Of a DNA stretch of 64,000 nt, positions 23,982 through 32,232 are shown one piece after another. Position numbers and translations under genes: made by a program. Origin of the DNA: JAHEFU01 sp020440645 (lineage in GTDB: Bacteria > 4484-113 > JAFGCY01); assembly GCA_020440645.1 (NCBI GenBank), contig JAGRNR010000006.1:42640-106639 (forward strand), written 5' to 3'. The notes under the pieces are model-generated. The model searched no databases. It was given only the letters and a program-made list of their open reading frames with translations, and was not told the DNA's origin. Position 1 is the first letter of the stretch; each line of letters opens with the position of its first letter.

Positions 23982-25226
23982 TCAGGCGCGGCGGAACAGC
24001 AGCACGGCATTCTGGCCACCGAAGCCGAAGGTGTTGCACATCGTGTAGTCGCCATGGAAGGGCACAGACTCGTTCGGCACGTAGTCCAGGTCGCAGTCCG
24101 GGTCCGCTTCCTCGTAGTTGATCGTCGGCGGCAGCTCATTGCGCTCGAAGGCCTTGATGCTGAGGATGCCCTCGATTGCGGCGGCGGCGCCGAGCAGGTG
24201 GCCGTGCATGGACTTCGTTGACGACACCTTCAACTTGTAGGCCAGGTCGCCGAATACGGCCTTGATCGCGGCGGTCTCCGCGCGGTCATTGAGCGGGGTG
24301 CTGGTGCCATGCGCGTTGACGTAGGTCACTTCCTCGCGCTTGACGCCGGCATCCTCCATCGCCCACTTCATCGCCAGCTGTGCACCGGCGCCGTCATCCG
24401 GCGGGGCCGTGACGTGGTAGGCGTCCGCGCTGGCGCCATAGCCGACGACTTCGGCGTAGATCTTCGCATTGCGGGCCACGGCGTGCTCCCATTCCTCGAG
24501 GATCATCACGCCGCTGCCCTCGCCCATCACGAAGCCGCTGCGGCGCTTCTCGAACGGGCGGCTGCCCTTCTCGGGCTCGTCATTGAAGTCGAATGTCAGC
24601 GCCTTCAGGGTGGAGAAGCCGCCGATGCCGACCTGGTTGAGTGCACTCTCGGTACCGCCCGCGATCATCACGTCCGTGCGGCCGTGGCGGATCGCCAGCG
24701 CGGCCTCGCCGATGCTGTGGCCGCTGGTGGCGCAGGCGCTGGTCACGCAGAAGCAGGGGCCATGCACGCCCCATTCCTTGGCGACGACGCCAGCCGGCAT
24801 ATTGGCAATCGCGTTGATGATGAAGAACGGCGAGATGCGCTCAGCGCCCTTCTCGGCGGAGCGCATGATCTGCTCCTCGAGGGTGCGCAGGCCGCCGATG
24901 CCGCTGCCGATGAACACGCCGGTGCGGGTCTTTAAGTCACCCTCGAAGCTGATGCCGCTGTCCAGCACCGCCATCTTCGCCGCCGCGGTGGCCTGCAGGA
25001 TGCTCTGCTCCAGCCGGCGCGCGTCACGCGGCTCGACGAAGTAGGACGGGGCGTCGAAGTCCGGGCATTCCGCGCCGATCTGGCAGGGGAAGTTGGCCGG
25101 GTCGAAGCCGCTGATCCGGCGCACGCAGCTCTTCCCGGCGAACACGCTGTCGGTGAGCACGTCCACGCCGGCGCCGAATCCGCTGACGGCACCCATTCCG
25201 GTAACTGCAACTCTGCGTCGTTCCAT
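23982..25226 (-). CDS. fabF: 3-oxoacyl-ACP synthase II (FabF)
   Basis: Condenses malonyl-ACP with growing acyl-ACP in fatty acid elongation. The Cys-His-His catalytic set is visible: Cys in TSACATSGHSIG, the first His in NAHGTSTPLND and the second in KSMHGHLLGAAA. Also seen are the N-terminal RRRVAVTGMGAVS and the C-terminal NTFGFGGQNAVLLF. The length of 414 residues is standard. On the minus strand it follows fabG by 17 nt with a GGAGAG ribosome site in the gap. The usual acpP gene between fabG and fabF is missing. Confidence 0.95.
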   Translation of the reverse strand: MERRRVAVTGMGAVSGFGAGVDVLTDSVFAGKSCVRRISGFDPANFPCQIGAECPDFDAPSYFVEPRDARRLEQSILQATAAAKMAVLDSGISFEGDLKTRTGVFIGSGIGGLRTLEEQIMRSAEKGAERISPFFIINAIANMPAGVVAKEWGVHGPCFCVTSACATSGHSIGEAALAIRHGRTDVMIAGGTESALNQVGIGGFSTLKALTFDFNDEPEKGSRPFEKRRSGFVMGEGSGVMILEEWEHAVARNAKIYAEVVGYGASADAYHVTAPPDDGAGAQLAMKWAMEDAGVKREEVTYVNAHGTSTPLNDRAETAAIKAVFGDLAYKLKVSSTKSMHGHLLGAAAAIEGILSIKAFERNELPPTINYEEADPDCDLDYVPNESVPFHGDYTMCNTFGFGGQNAVLLFRRA

Positions 25227-25243
25227 GTGTTTCTCCTCTCCTC

Positions 25244-25996
25244 TCAGGCCGGGTAGCCGCCGCCATTCACGTGCAGGCAGGCCCCGGATACATATGACGC
25301 CGCCGGTCCCGCGAGGAACAGCACAGCTGCTGCGATCTCCTCCGGTGTGCCGAAGCGGGCCAGCGGGATGCGGCTGACGAAGTCAGCGCGCAGCTCATCG
25401 CTGAGGTTCTCTGTCATGCCTGTGTCCACCAGGCCGGGCACGATGCAGTTCACGCGGATGGCCTTCGGGCCGTACTCCAGCGCGAGGCTGCGGGTCAGGC
25501 TGACGACGCCGCCCTTGGCAGCGCTGTAGTTCGCCTGTCCGGCGCTGCCCGCGAAGGCGGCAACGCTTGCGATGTTCACGATCGAGCCGCCGCCCTTGCG
25601 CATCATCGCGATCGCGGAGCGGCAGCAGTAGAACACGCCGTCGAGGTTGACGGCGAGCGAGTCACGCCACTGCTCATCCTTCATCAGCAGCGCCAGGCCG
25701 TCCAGCCGGGCGCCGGCATTGTTGACGAGGATGTCCAGCCGGCCGCAGCGCTGCTTGACTTCGGCGAAGCCGGCGTTGACTGCGGCACTGTCACTCACGT
25801 CGAACTGCAGGGTCCAGGCCGTGCCCCCCGCTGCCACGATCTCTGCTGCGACAGCCTCGGCTGCTTCCGCGCTGTCCAGGTAGTTGACAACCACCTGGGC
25901 ACCCTGGGCCGCCAGGGCGCGGGCGCAGGCTGCGCCGATCCCGGTGCCTCCACCGGTCACCAGCGCGACCATTCCATCAAGCGGACGGCTGCTCAT
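25244..25996 (-). CDS. fabG: 3-oxoacyl-ACP reductase (FabG)
   Basis: NADPH-dependent short-chain dehydrogenase reducing beta-ketoacyl-ACP. The cofactor loop is TGGGTGIG (residues ~15-22), NNAG is at about 90, and the catalytic Ser-Tyr-Lys set is in NIASVAAFAGSAGQANYSAAKGG. The length of 250 residues fits. It overlaps fabD by 4 nt. Within the plsX-fabH-fabD-fabG-fabF order the FabG role is well supported over a generic dehydrogenase. Confidence 0.93.
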   Translation of the reverse strand: MSSRPLDGMVALVTGGGTGIGAACARALAAQGAQVVVNYLDSAEAAEAVAAEIVAAGGTAWTLQFDVSDSAAVNAGFAEVKQRCGRLDILVNNAGARLDGLALLMKDEQWRDSLAVNLDGVFYCCRSAIAMMRKGGGSIVNIASVAAFAGSAGQANYSAAKGGVVSLTRSLALEYGPKAIRVNCIVPGLVDTGMTENLSDELRADFVSRIPLARFGTPEEIAAAVLFLAGPAASYVSGACLHVNGGGYPA

Positions 25997-26940
25997 GACA
26001 GCTCCTCCAGCCAGGCCGCCAGGCCATCGGCATCACTGCGGGCATCCACGTTGCAGGTGCGGATGTCACGGTTGGTCTTCACGGTCAGCATCCGCAGCAC
26101 CTTGCCCGGGCCGATTTCCAGCAGGTCCGTCACGCCACTGGCGGCAAACCAGGCGATGGTGTCGGTCCAGCGCACGGGGTTGAAGATCTGCGCATGCAGG
26201 TGCATCGCATACTGCATCGGGTCAGTCGGGTAGGGCTGCACGGTCAGGTTGGCAACAACCGGCAGTTCAGTCGTGGCGAAGGCCGTGCCGTCAAGCATCG
26301 GCTTCAGCGCATCCGCCGCTGGGGTCATCAGTTCACAATGGAAAGGTGCGCTGACCGGCAGCTCGACCACGCGCTTGGCACCGGCACTGGAGTACCGCTC
26401 CATCGCCGCGTGCACCGCATCGGCATGGCCGCTGACAACGGTCTGCTCCGGGCTGTTGAAGTTGGCCTCGGCCAGCACCCGTCCAGGCAGTGACTTGCGC
26501 ACCTCCGCATCTATGCTGCGGATCTGCTCCGCCTCCATCCCGATCACGGCGGCCATCGCGCCCGTGCCCTGCGGCACCGCTTCCTGCATTAGTTCACCAC
26601 GCCGGTTGACGATGCGCACCGCGTCGGCAAAGCCGAGCGCGCCACTGGCAACCAGTGCGCTGTACTCGCCGAGGCTGTGCCCGGCCATGCAGGCCACCTC
26701 CGGCAGCTGGCCCTGCAGGGCGCGCCAGATCGCGATCGAAGCCGTCAGGATGGCGGGCTGCTGGTTGCTGGTCAGGCGCAGCTGCTCCTCCGGGCCGTTG
26801 AAGCACAGCTCCGAAAGGGGGAAGCCCAGCGCCGCATCAGCCTCGGCAAAGGTCTGCGCCACCGCGGGGACGTCCATCCAGTCCTGGCACATCCCGACGC
26901 GCTGGCTGCCCTGTCCCGGGAATACCACTGCCAGACTCAT
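25993..26940 (-). CDS. fabD: Malonyl-CoA:ACP transacylase (FabD)
   Basis: Loads malonyl groups onto acyl carrier protein. The N-terminal FPGQGSQ, nucleophile loop GHSLGEYSALVASGA, and catalytic His in PVSAPFHCELM are all present. The length of 315 residues is normal. The ATG at 26940 is preceded by an AGGAG ribosome site on the minus strand (26958-26950 region), and TATACG further upstream may be an extra promoter in the 57-nt gap after fabH. The 3' end overlaps fabG by 4 nt. Confidence 0.95.
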   Translation of the reverse strand: MSLAVVFPGQGSQRVGMCQDWMDVPAVAQTFAEADAALGFPLSELCFNGPEEQLRLTSNQQPAILTASIAIWRALQGQLPEVACMAGHSLGEYSALVASGALGFADAVRIVNRRGELMQEAVPQGTGAMAAVIGMEAEQIRSIDAEVRKSLPGRVLAEANFNSPEQTVVSGHADAVHAAMERYSSAGAKRVVELPVSAPFHCELMTPAADALKPMLDGTAFATTELPVVANLTVQPYPTDPMQYAMHLHAQIFNPVRWTDTIAWFAASGVTDLLEIGPGKVLRMLTVKTNRDIRTCNVDARSDADGLAAWLEELS

Positions 26941-26997
26941 CCGCCGACTCCTGTGATTGATTGCATATCCTGTGCGTATACCATCCTTCCCACCGGA

Positions 26998-28017
26998 TTA
27001 TCCATTCCCTGCCAGCGGGTCGCCCCATACGAGGTAGGTCGCACCCCAGGTGAAGCCCGCGCCGAAGGTCATCAGAACTACCTTCTGGCCCACCGCCAGC
27101 TTGTTGTCAGTGTACAGTTCATCGATCCCGATCGGGATCGTGCCGGAGGTGGTGTTGCCATAACGGTCAATGTTGACCACAAAGCGCTCCTCCGGCATCT
27201 TCAGGCGCTCACGTACGCTGTCAATGATGCGCTTGTTGGCCTGGTGCGGCACGAACCAGTCGATCTGGTCCGGCGTCAATCCGGCCTTGGCGATCACTTC
27301 CTCGACGATCGCGTTCATCGTGCGCACCGCATTCGTGTAGACCTCGCGGCCGGACATGTGGATGTAGTGCCCGTGGCGCGCCAGGCTGTCCGGGTTCGGC
27401 GGGTTGACGCTGCCGCCGTCCGGCTGCCAGAGCTTGTAGGCCAGCGAGCCATCCGAGCCCAGCACGAACTCGCGCAGGCCGAAGCCCTGCGGGTTGTCCG
27501 CCGGGTCGACGGCTTCCAGTAGCAGTGCCCCGGCCCCGTCACCGAACAGCACGCAGGTGGCGCGGTCGGTGAAGTCGAGGATCGAGGTCATCTTCTCACT
27601 GCCAATCACCAGCGCACGCTTGTTCACGCCACTCGCCAGCATGCCATAGGCCAGGCTGAGCGCATATATGAAGCCGCCGCAGGCCGCATTCACATCGAAT
27701 GACCAGGCGGTGCGGTTGCCGAGGTTCTCCTGGATGAAGTTCGCCGTGGCCGGGAAGATCCGGTCACCGGTCACGGTGGCGCAGATGATCAGGTCCACTT
27801 CGGAGGCATCGACTCCGGCGCGCTCAAGGCACTGCTGGGCAGCCTTGGTGCCCATGTCGGAGTTTCGCTCATCAGGGGCCGCAAAGCGGCGCTCACGGAT
27901 GCCCGTGCGATCGCGGATCCACTCGTCACTGGTGTCGAGGATCGTGGCGAAATGGTCATTTGTAATGACCTTCTCAGGCAGGTAGCGGCCTGAGCTGCGT
28001 ATGACCACATCTTTCAT
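26998..28017 (-). CDS. fabH: 3-oxoacyl-ACP synthase III (FabH)
   Basis: Starts fatty acid synthesis by condensing acetyl-CoA with malonyl-ACP. Catalytic residues: Cys in FDVNAACGGFIYALS, His in DWFVPHQANKRI, and Asn in NIDRYGNTTSGTIPIG. The N-terminal SSGRYLPEKVITN and SDEWIRDRTGIRERR are typical. It has 339 residues. A CATAAT hexamer on the minus strand lies 12 nt before the ATG, so it may have a second, nearly leaderless promoter besides read-through from plsX, which ends 41 nt upstream. Confidence 0.95.
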   Translation of the reverse strand: MKDVVIRSSGRYLPEKVITNDHFATILDTSDEWIRDRTGIRERRFAAPDERNSDMGTKAAQQCLERAGVDASEVDLIICATVTGDRIFPATANFIQENLGNRTAWSFDVNAACGGFIYALSLAYGMLASGVNKRALVIGSEKMTSILDFTDRATCVLFGDGAGALLLEAVDPADNPQGFGLREFVLGSDGSLAYKLWQPDGGSVNPPNPDSLARHGHYIHMSGREVYTNAVRTMNAIVEEVIAKAGLTPDQIDWFVPHQANKRIIDSVRERLKMPEERFVVNIDRYGNTTSGTIPIGIDELYTDNKLAVGQKVVLMTFGAGFTWGATYLVWGDPLAGNG

Positions 28018-28058
28018 AACGTGGGGAACATTATGACACCAGTGTGCTGCTGGCTGCG

Positions 28059-29114
28059 CTATTCGGCCGGGCTGGGGGCGTAGCCTTCCATCACTTCCTC
28101 GACGCGGTGCACGAGGTCCTTGCTGCTCAGTTCATAGCCGACCTTGAGCGCATTGCGGATCGCCAGCGCATTGCTGCGGCCGTGGCATATGATCACATTC
28201 CCCTTCAGGCCGAGCAAAGGAGCTCCTCCCCACTGGGCGTAGTCCGTGCGGTTGCGGATCTCACGCAGGGCCGGGCCGAGGAACAGCTTGGCCACCAGCG
28301 CATTGAACATGTTGCGCTTCAGCGCACTGCGCATTGTGTCGGCCATGAAGGTGCCGACGCCTTCCGCCAGCTTGAGCGTGATGTTGCCGAGGAAGCCGTC
28401 GCAGACCATGATGTCCACGTTGCCGTCGAACAGGGAATGGCCTTCCACGTAACCGACGCAATTGAGGTTCGGGTCAGCCTCGATCAGGGCACGGGCTTCC
28501 TTCACCAGGGTGTTGCCCTTGTAGTCCTCGGTGCCGTTGCTCAGGAGTGCAATGCGCGGGCTCTGCTTGTTGTAGAGCGTGCGCACGAACTGGTTGGCCA
28601 GCACGGCGAACTGGTGCAGGTGCACCGGCTTGCAGTCCACATTGCTGCCGCCGTCCACGAACCACATGTCGCCCTTGTGGGTGGGCAGCGGGGTGCCGAT
28701 CGGCGGGCGGTCGATGCCCTTCTCGCGACCCAGCGTGAACAGCCCGGCGGTCATCACGAGCCCGGTCGTGCCGGGGCTGATCACCGCGCTCTGCGGATGC
28801 TGCTTCGCGATTTCCATCGAGCGGCGAATGCTGCTGTCCGGGTACTTCTTGTAGGCATCCACCGGGCTGGTGAATTCCTTGGGCAGCACATCCTTCGCAT
28901 GCTCGAAGCGCACGCTGAAGTCCGGGCTGTTGCTGCTGTCCAGTGCGATCTGCCGCCGCAGGTCCTCGATCTCGTCCGGTGCGCTGTGCACCACCACGAT
29001 ATCGAACTCACGGCCACGCATCACGTCACAGAAATCAGCCACGCCGCGCAGCATCTCAGCGACACCCTGGTCACTGCCCATCACGTCCATTATTAATGTC
29101 GGCCGTTGCGCCAT
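28059..29114 (-). CDS. plsX: Phosphate acyltransferase PlsX
   Basis: Converts acyl-ACP to acyl-phosphate for phospholipid synthesis. The PlsX pattern is clear: the N-terminal IMDVMGSDQG, SAVISPGTTGLVMTAGLF, FVDGGSNVDCKPVHLHQFA, and DGFLGNITLKLAEGVGTFM. The length of 351 residues is slightly longer than usual. It is the first gene of the minus-strand fatty-acid cluster. TATAAT on the minus strand (29129-29124) lies 9 nt before the ATG, so the leader would be about 2 nt, and this hexamer overlaps that of the divergent gene at 29139. Confidence 0.93.
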   Translation of the reverse strand: MAQRPTLIMDVMGSDQGVAEMLRGVADFCDVMRGREFDIVVVHSAPDEIEDLRRQIALDSSNSPDFSVRFEHAKDVLPKEFTSPVDAYKKYPDSSIRRSMEIAKQHPQSAVISPGTTGLVMTAGLFTLGREKGIDRPPIGTPLPTHKGDMWFVDGGSNVDCKPVHLHQFAVLANQFVRTLYNKQSPRIALLSNGTEDYKGNTLVKEARALIEADPNLNCVGYVEGHSLFDGNVDIMVCDGFLGNITLKLAEGVGTFMADTMRSALKRNMFNALVAKLFLGPALREIRNRTDYAQWGGAPLLGLKGNVIICHGRSNALAIRNALKVGYELSSKDLVHRVEEVMEGYAPSPAE

Positions 29115-29122
29115 CAGGCACC

Positions 29123-29130
29123 TATTATAT
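29123..29130. promoter_or_regulatory. Shared divergent -10 region (plsX / CAP-domain gene)
   Basis: TATTATAT contains TATAAT on the minus strand (29129-29124) and TATTAT or TTATAT on the plus strand. Predicted start sites lie about 18 bp apart, at the two start codons. Neither gene has a Shine-Dalgarno sequence. Confidence 0.6.
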
Positions 29131-29138
29131 AAACCGTA

Positions 29139-30086
29139 ATGCTCAGATTGATATACAGCCTGCTGGCCCTGCTGCTGCTGTTCCCCACCGCCGCCCGGTG
29201 CCAGGAGGAACAGCTGCTCAGCCGCGAGCAGTTGCTCGAGCTTTACGGTGACTCAACTGACGAGCTGAATGAGACGGAAGCGAATAGCCTGCTGCTCGAC
29301 CTCGTGAACCATGAGCGTGAGCAGGCCGGCCTGCCCAAGCTGGCCCCGCTGGATCTCGCCGCATTCATGGCCCGCCGCCATGCCGCCGACATGGCCCGTG
29401 ACGGCTACAGCGCGCATTACGACACGGACGGGCACAATCCGGTCGAGCGCTACAACCGGCTCGGTGGCACGGACTATGTGCAGGAGAACCTGATCCTGCT
29501 GGAGATCGACTGGCCGCTGCGCCTGACCCAGCGGCTTGTGCGCTCCTTCCACCGGGAATGGATGGCCAGTCCGGAGCACCGGCGCACCCTGCTCAGTCCG
29601 CAGGCCACGCATTTCGGCAGTTCATTTGAACTGTACCGGGTAGGCGGCCTGTACCGAATGGGAGCCGTGCAGGAATTCGTCTGCGAGCGAGGGGATTACA
29701 GCCGCCTGCCGCAGCGGATGTCCACCGGGGAGCGACTGCAGCTGGGCGGGCAGTTCCAGCAGGGCGTGGAACCGGGATACATCGGTATCGGGCTGCAGCC
29801 GACTGCCGTGGCCCTCAGCCCAGCCGAGCTCAATGCCCTGCCGAAGTTCTACTTCCTCCCTGAAGAGAGCTTCCAGTTGCCGCTTGACCCGCAGCTGATC
29901 GAACAGGCGATGCAGCTGCCCGCAGCACGGGCATCCTACGATGCCCAGGCCCACAGCTTCAGCCTGGAACTGGATATTCCAGCGGACTGGGCGGGCCGGA
30001 CCGCCTACTTCTACATCTTTGCCCAGCCACCGGGAGACAGCGAACTGCGCTGCATTTCCTGCCAGACCGTATCCATAGATGGTTAA
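29139..30086 (+). CDS. Secreted CAP/SCP-domain protein
   Basis: A 315-residue protein with an N-terminal signal peptide (LLALLLLFPTAARC; a Cys follows, so lipidation is possible but the lipobox is poor). Residues ~50-190 resemble the CAP (SCP/PR1) domain: LVNHEREQAGLPKLAPLDLAAFMARRHAADMARDGYSAHYDTDGHNPVERY is split here across helix 1 and the His/Glu cavity region, and EWMASPEHRRTLLSP matches the second His block. The C-terminal ~110 residues are beta-rich and unassigned. CAP proteins bind lipids or modify the envelope. It is probably leaderless, divergent from plsX. Confidence 0.8.
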   Translation: MLRLIYSLLALLLLFPTAARCQEEQLLSREQLLELYGDSTDELNETEANSLLLDLVNHEREQAGLPKLAPLDLAAFMARRHAADMARDGYSAHYDTDGHNPVERYNRLGGTDYVQENLILLEIDWPLRLTQRLVRSFHREWMASPEHRRTLLSPQATHFGSSFELYRVGGLYRMGAVQEFVCERGDYSRLPQRMSTGERLQLGGQFQQGVEPGYIGIGLQPTAVALSPAELNALPKFYFLPEESFQLPLDPQLIEQAMQLPAARASYDAQAHSFSLELDIPADWAGRTAYFYIFAQPPGDSELRCISCQTVSIDG

Positions 30087-30098
30087 ATCCCGGTTAAC
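30079..30098. repeat. 20-bp repeat, exact copy at 47107-47126
   Basis: ATGGTTAAATCCCGGTTAAC occurs exactly here and at 47107-47126. Each copy overlaps a stop codon: here that of the CAP gene (TAA 30084-30086), there that of the minus-strand HMA lipoprotein. It contains GGTTAA twice. Confidence 0.7.
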
Positions 30099-30159
30099 TG
30101 GACAAGTCCTGAGCAAGCCGGAGAATGCAGCGGGCAAGTAAATGCCATATAATCCTGAT

Positions 30160-31026
30160 GTGGAACACGCATTGGACTGGAGCAAACTGGCTGAGTTGCT
30201 CCCACAGCTCGGCAGGGAGTATGCCCGACTGGCGGCCCGCTACCGCATCGTCCTGACCGTGCTTGCCATGCTTCCGCCACTCCTTATCCCGCTGGAAGCT
30301 GCCAAGTGGTTCTCAAGGAACCCCGCCGTCATCACGACTTTCGTCTGCATCTACCTGCTGATTGCCGCCGCGATTTTCGTCTACACCACACGCTGGGTGG
30401 AGAACGTGCGCAGCTTCGGCCAGCGGCGGATCATGGAGGACCGGCTCTGTTCCCGCACACTGGACCGCATCGAGCGCGACCATGGCAAGAGCGGCGAAAT
30501 GAGCTTCGAGGAGATCTACCTGACGGATGGCAGCGGGCTTGAGCGCCGCACCCGCAAGCAGATCATCTACTCCGAGAACGACATTGAAGTCAACATGGAC
30601 CGCGGCCAGAAGCTGTTTGCCAACAACAATGTCCCGCTGATGATCAACACCGCGATCGTGGCGGCCTACTGCCTGTTCACGATCATCGGCGGCTTCGTGC
30701 TGCCCTATGATGCGATCCAGGGGCAGGGCACGCTGATGGTCGTGCAGGGAGTGATGCTTGTCTGTGTGCCGGCAGCAATCTTCGTGATCCAGGGCAGTTA
30801 CCGCCAGCACCTGCTGAACCTCGTGATTGCGGAGCAGCTGCTGGAATACATCACGGATGACGACGCACGCGAGGCGATGGATTCATTCGTGCCCCAGCTT
30901 CCCGCGGAGGAAGCTGGCAACGAAGAGTACGCTGAAGAGAGCACCGGCGTGGAAAGCCTGCAGGCGGCCACCGGCGGGGATTCCTCCGAAGACCCGGGTG
31001 ACGAGGGCGTGCAGGCCCAGGCCTAG
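30160..31026 (+). CDS. Four-helix membrane protein with cytoplasmic loop
   Basis: A 288-residue integral membrane protein. GTG 30160 is chosen: TATAAT (30148-30153) lies 6 nt before it and no Shine-Dalgarno sequence exists; an ATG at 30142 would lie before the -10. Membrane segments are at about residues 27-48, 58-80, 165-188 and 195-217, arranged as two pairs around a ~85-residue polar loop. The C-terminal ~55 residues are acidic and disordered (Glu, Asp, Gly). No family recognised. Two other genes here (34770 and 36268) share the 2+2 helix layout. Its stop overlaps that of the convergent transglutaminase-like gene (CTAG). Confidence 0.7.
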   Translation: MEHALDWSKLAELLPQLGREYARLAARYRIVLTVLAMLPPLLIPLEAAKWFSRNPAVITTFVCIYLLIAAAIFVYTTRWVENVRSFGQRRIMEDRLCSRTLDRIERDHGKSGEMSFEEIYLTDGSGLERRTRKQIIYSENDIEVNMDRGQKLFANNNVPLMINTAIVAAYCLFTIIGGFVLPYDAIQGQGTLMVVQGVMLVCVPAAIFVIQGSYRQHLLNLVIAEQLLEYITDDDAREAMDSFVPQLPAEEAGNEEYAEESTGVESLQAATGGDSSEDPGDEGVQAQA

Positions 31027-32210
31027 GCCGCGTCCGGCGGGAACTGCAGCAGGATCTCCTCGTCCAGTTGCGGCAGTGAATCCCAGTACAGCTCGGTGAT
31101 CTCGCCGGGCCGGATCTCCACCATCGTCTGGCGGTTGTCAACCGCCGCATCCGTGCTGACAACAAATGTACCGAGTCCGAGAGTGATGCGCGCCTTGCCC
31201 TGGCTGTCCAGCCTGACACGGGCGATCTGGCGCAGGGCACCGAAGTTGAACACATGCACCGTCACATGTGCCTCCTCGCTGCCAGCGGCGGTCGGCACCT
31301 CGACGGTCAGCAGGCCGGTGTCGCGGTAGAAGGCGGTTGAGTTGAAGCGGGTGTAGCGCGCGCCGACGGTCTCCTCGACCTCCAGCACGGTCTCGTCACG
31401 CGTATCGGGGATGCCGAAGGCCATCGAGCAGACCAGCGGGGCGTTCTTCACCGCACCGTTGAACCATGCGTCGTCAAGCTGGTCCTTCGGCTCGCAGCCG
31501 CCGGTGTAGTGCCACAACCCGTCGCTGCCGAACACCTCCACCCAGGCGTGGTTGTTGTCAGACACCGCCCAATAGGGGCAGTAGGCCATCCGCGCCGGGA
31601 TGCCGACGCTGCGGCAGGCATCGACGTAGAAGATCACCATCTCCTCGCAGCGCCCGTAGCCGCTGGCCAGCGTTGCCAGCGGGCCCTGGTCGCGGCGCTG
31701 GGTCTGCCTGAATCCGACGCGCTGCCCGCACCACTTGTTGACGAGCACGGCCGCTTCCTCCAGCGTGGTGGCTTCTTCCAGCTCATTGCCAAGCTCAGCG
31801 AGGAAGAAGCGCCGCCAGTCCGACAGCGGTTCCTGGCTGACACGCGGCGGCAGCACGAAATGCGCCCAGGTCGCCAGGTCGCAGTCCTCGCCCCAGGCAA
31901 AGTCATTACGCGCCGCGAGCGCCATGTCCAGGTTGCCTGTCAGTTCCGCACTGGAGATGCTGCCGAGGTCGCAGGTCGGCAGGCTGGCCACGGTGAAGCG
32001 CATCGCATTGCGGCGCAGCATGTCGCCATCCGACTGCGCAAGCGCATCCTCGAGCTGGGCCCGGTTGCTGCCGGACAGCGCCAGCGCCTGCTCGATGTCA
32101 CTGTCGCTAACGGCGGGGATTCCGGCGGCGGATGCCATGGCAGGGATTGCCAGGATGGCGGCGGCCAGCAGGCAGCAGCACAGCAGGGTCGGGGTCAATA
32201 GCCTTCTCAC
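31023..32210 (-). CDS. Secreted transglutaminase-like protein
   Basis: A 395-residue protein. GTG at 32210 (minus strand) is 6 nt after TATAAT and begins a signal peptide (MRRLLTPTLLCCCLLAAAIL...ASA). The transglutaminase core lies around residues 195-250: catalytic Cys in GRCEEMVIFYVDACRSVGIPARM, His in DNNHAWVEVF and the acidic third residue in the following LWHYTGGCEPKD region. The C-terminal ~120 residues form a beta domain (ARYTRFNSTAFYRDTGLLTVEV). Such proteins can be proteases, peptide cross-linkers or amidases; the substrate is unknown. Divergent from rsmG with overlapping -10 boxes. Confidence 0.83.
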   Translation of the reverse strand: MRRLLTPTLLCCCLLAAAILAIPAMASAAGIPAVSDSDIEQALALSGSNRAQLEDALAQSDGDMLRRNAMRFTVASLPTCDLGSISSAELTGNLDMALAARNDFAWGEDCDLATWAHFVLPPRVSQEPLSDWRRFFLAELGNELEEATTLEEAAVLVNKWCGQRVGFRQTQRRDQGPLATLASGYGRCEEMVIFYVDACRSVGIPARMAYCPYWAVSDNNHAWVEVFGSDGLWHYTGGCEPKDQLDDAWFNGAVKNAPLVCSMAFGIPDTRDETVLEVEETVGARYTRFNSTAFYRDTGLLTVEVPTAAGSEEAHVTVHVFNFGALRQIARVRLDSQGKARITLGLGTFVVSTDAAVDNRQTMVEIRPGEITELYWDSLPQLDEEILLQFPPDAA

Positions 32211-32216
32211 GGCACG

Positions 32217-32224
32217 ATTATACT
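32217..32224. promoter_or_regulatory. Overlapping divergent -10 elements (transglutaminase gene / rsmG)
   Basis: ATTATACT holds TATAAT on the minus strand (32222-32217, 6 nt before GTG 32210) and TATACT on the plus strand (32219-32224, 8 nt before ATG 32233). Four base pairs are shared, so the two promoters must compete. Neither gene has a ribosome binding site. Confidence 0.65.
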
Positions 32225-32232
32225 TGTGCACC

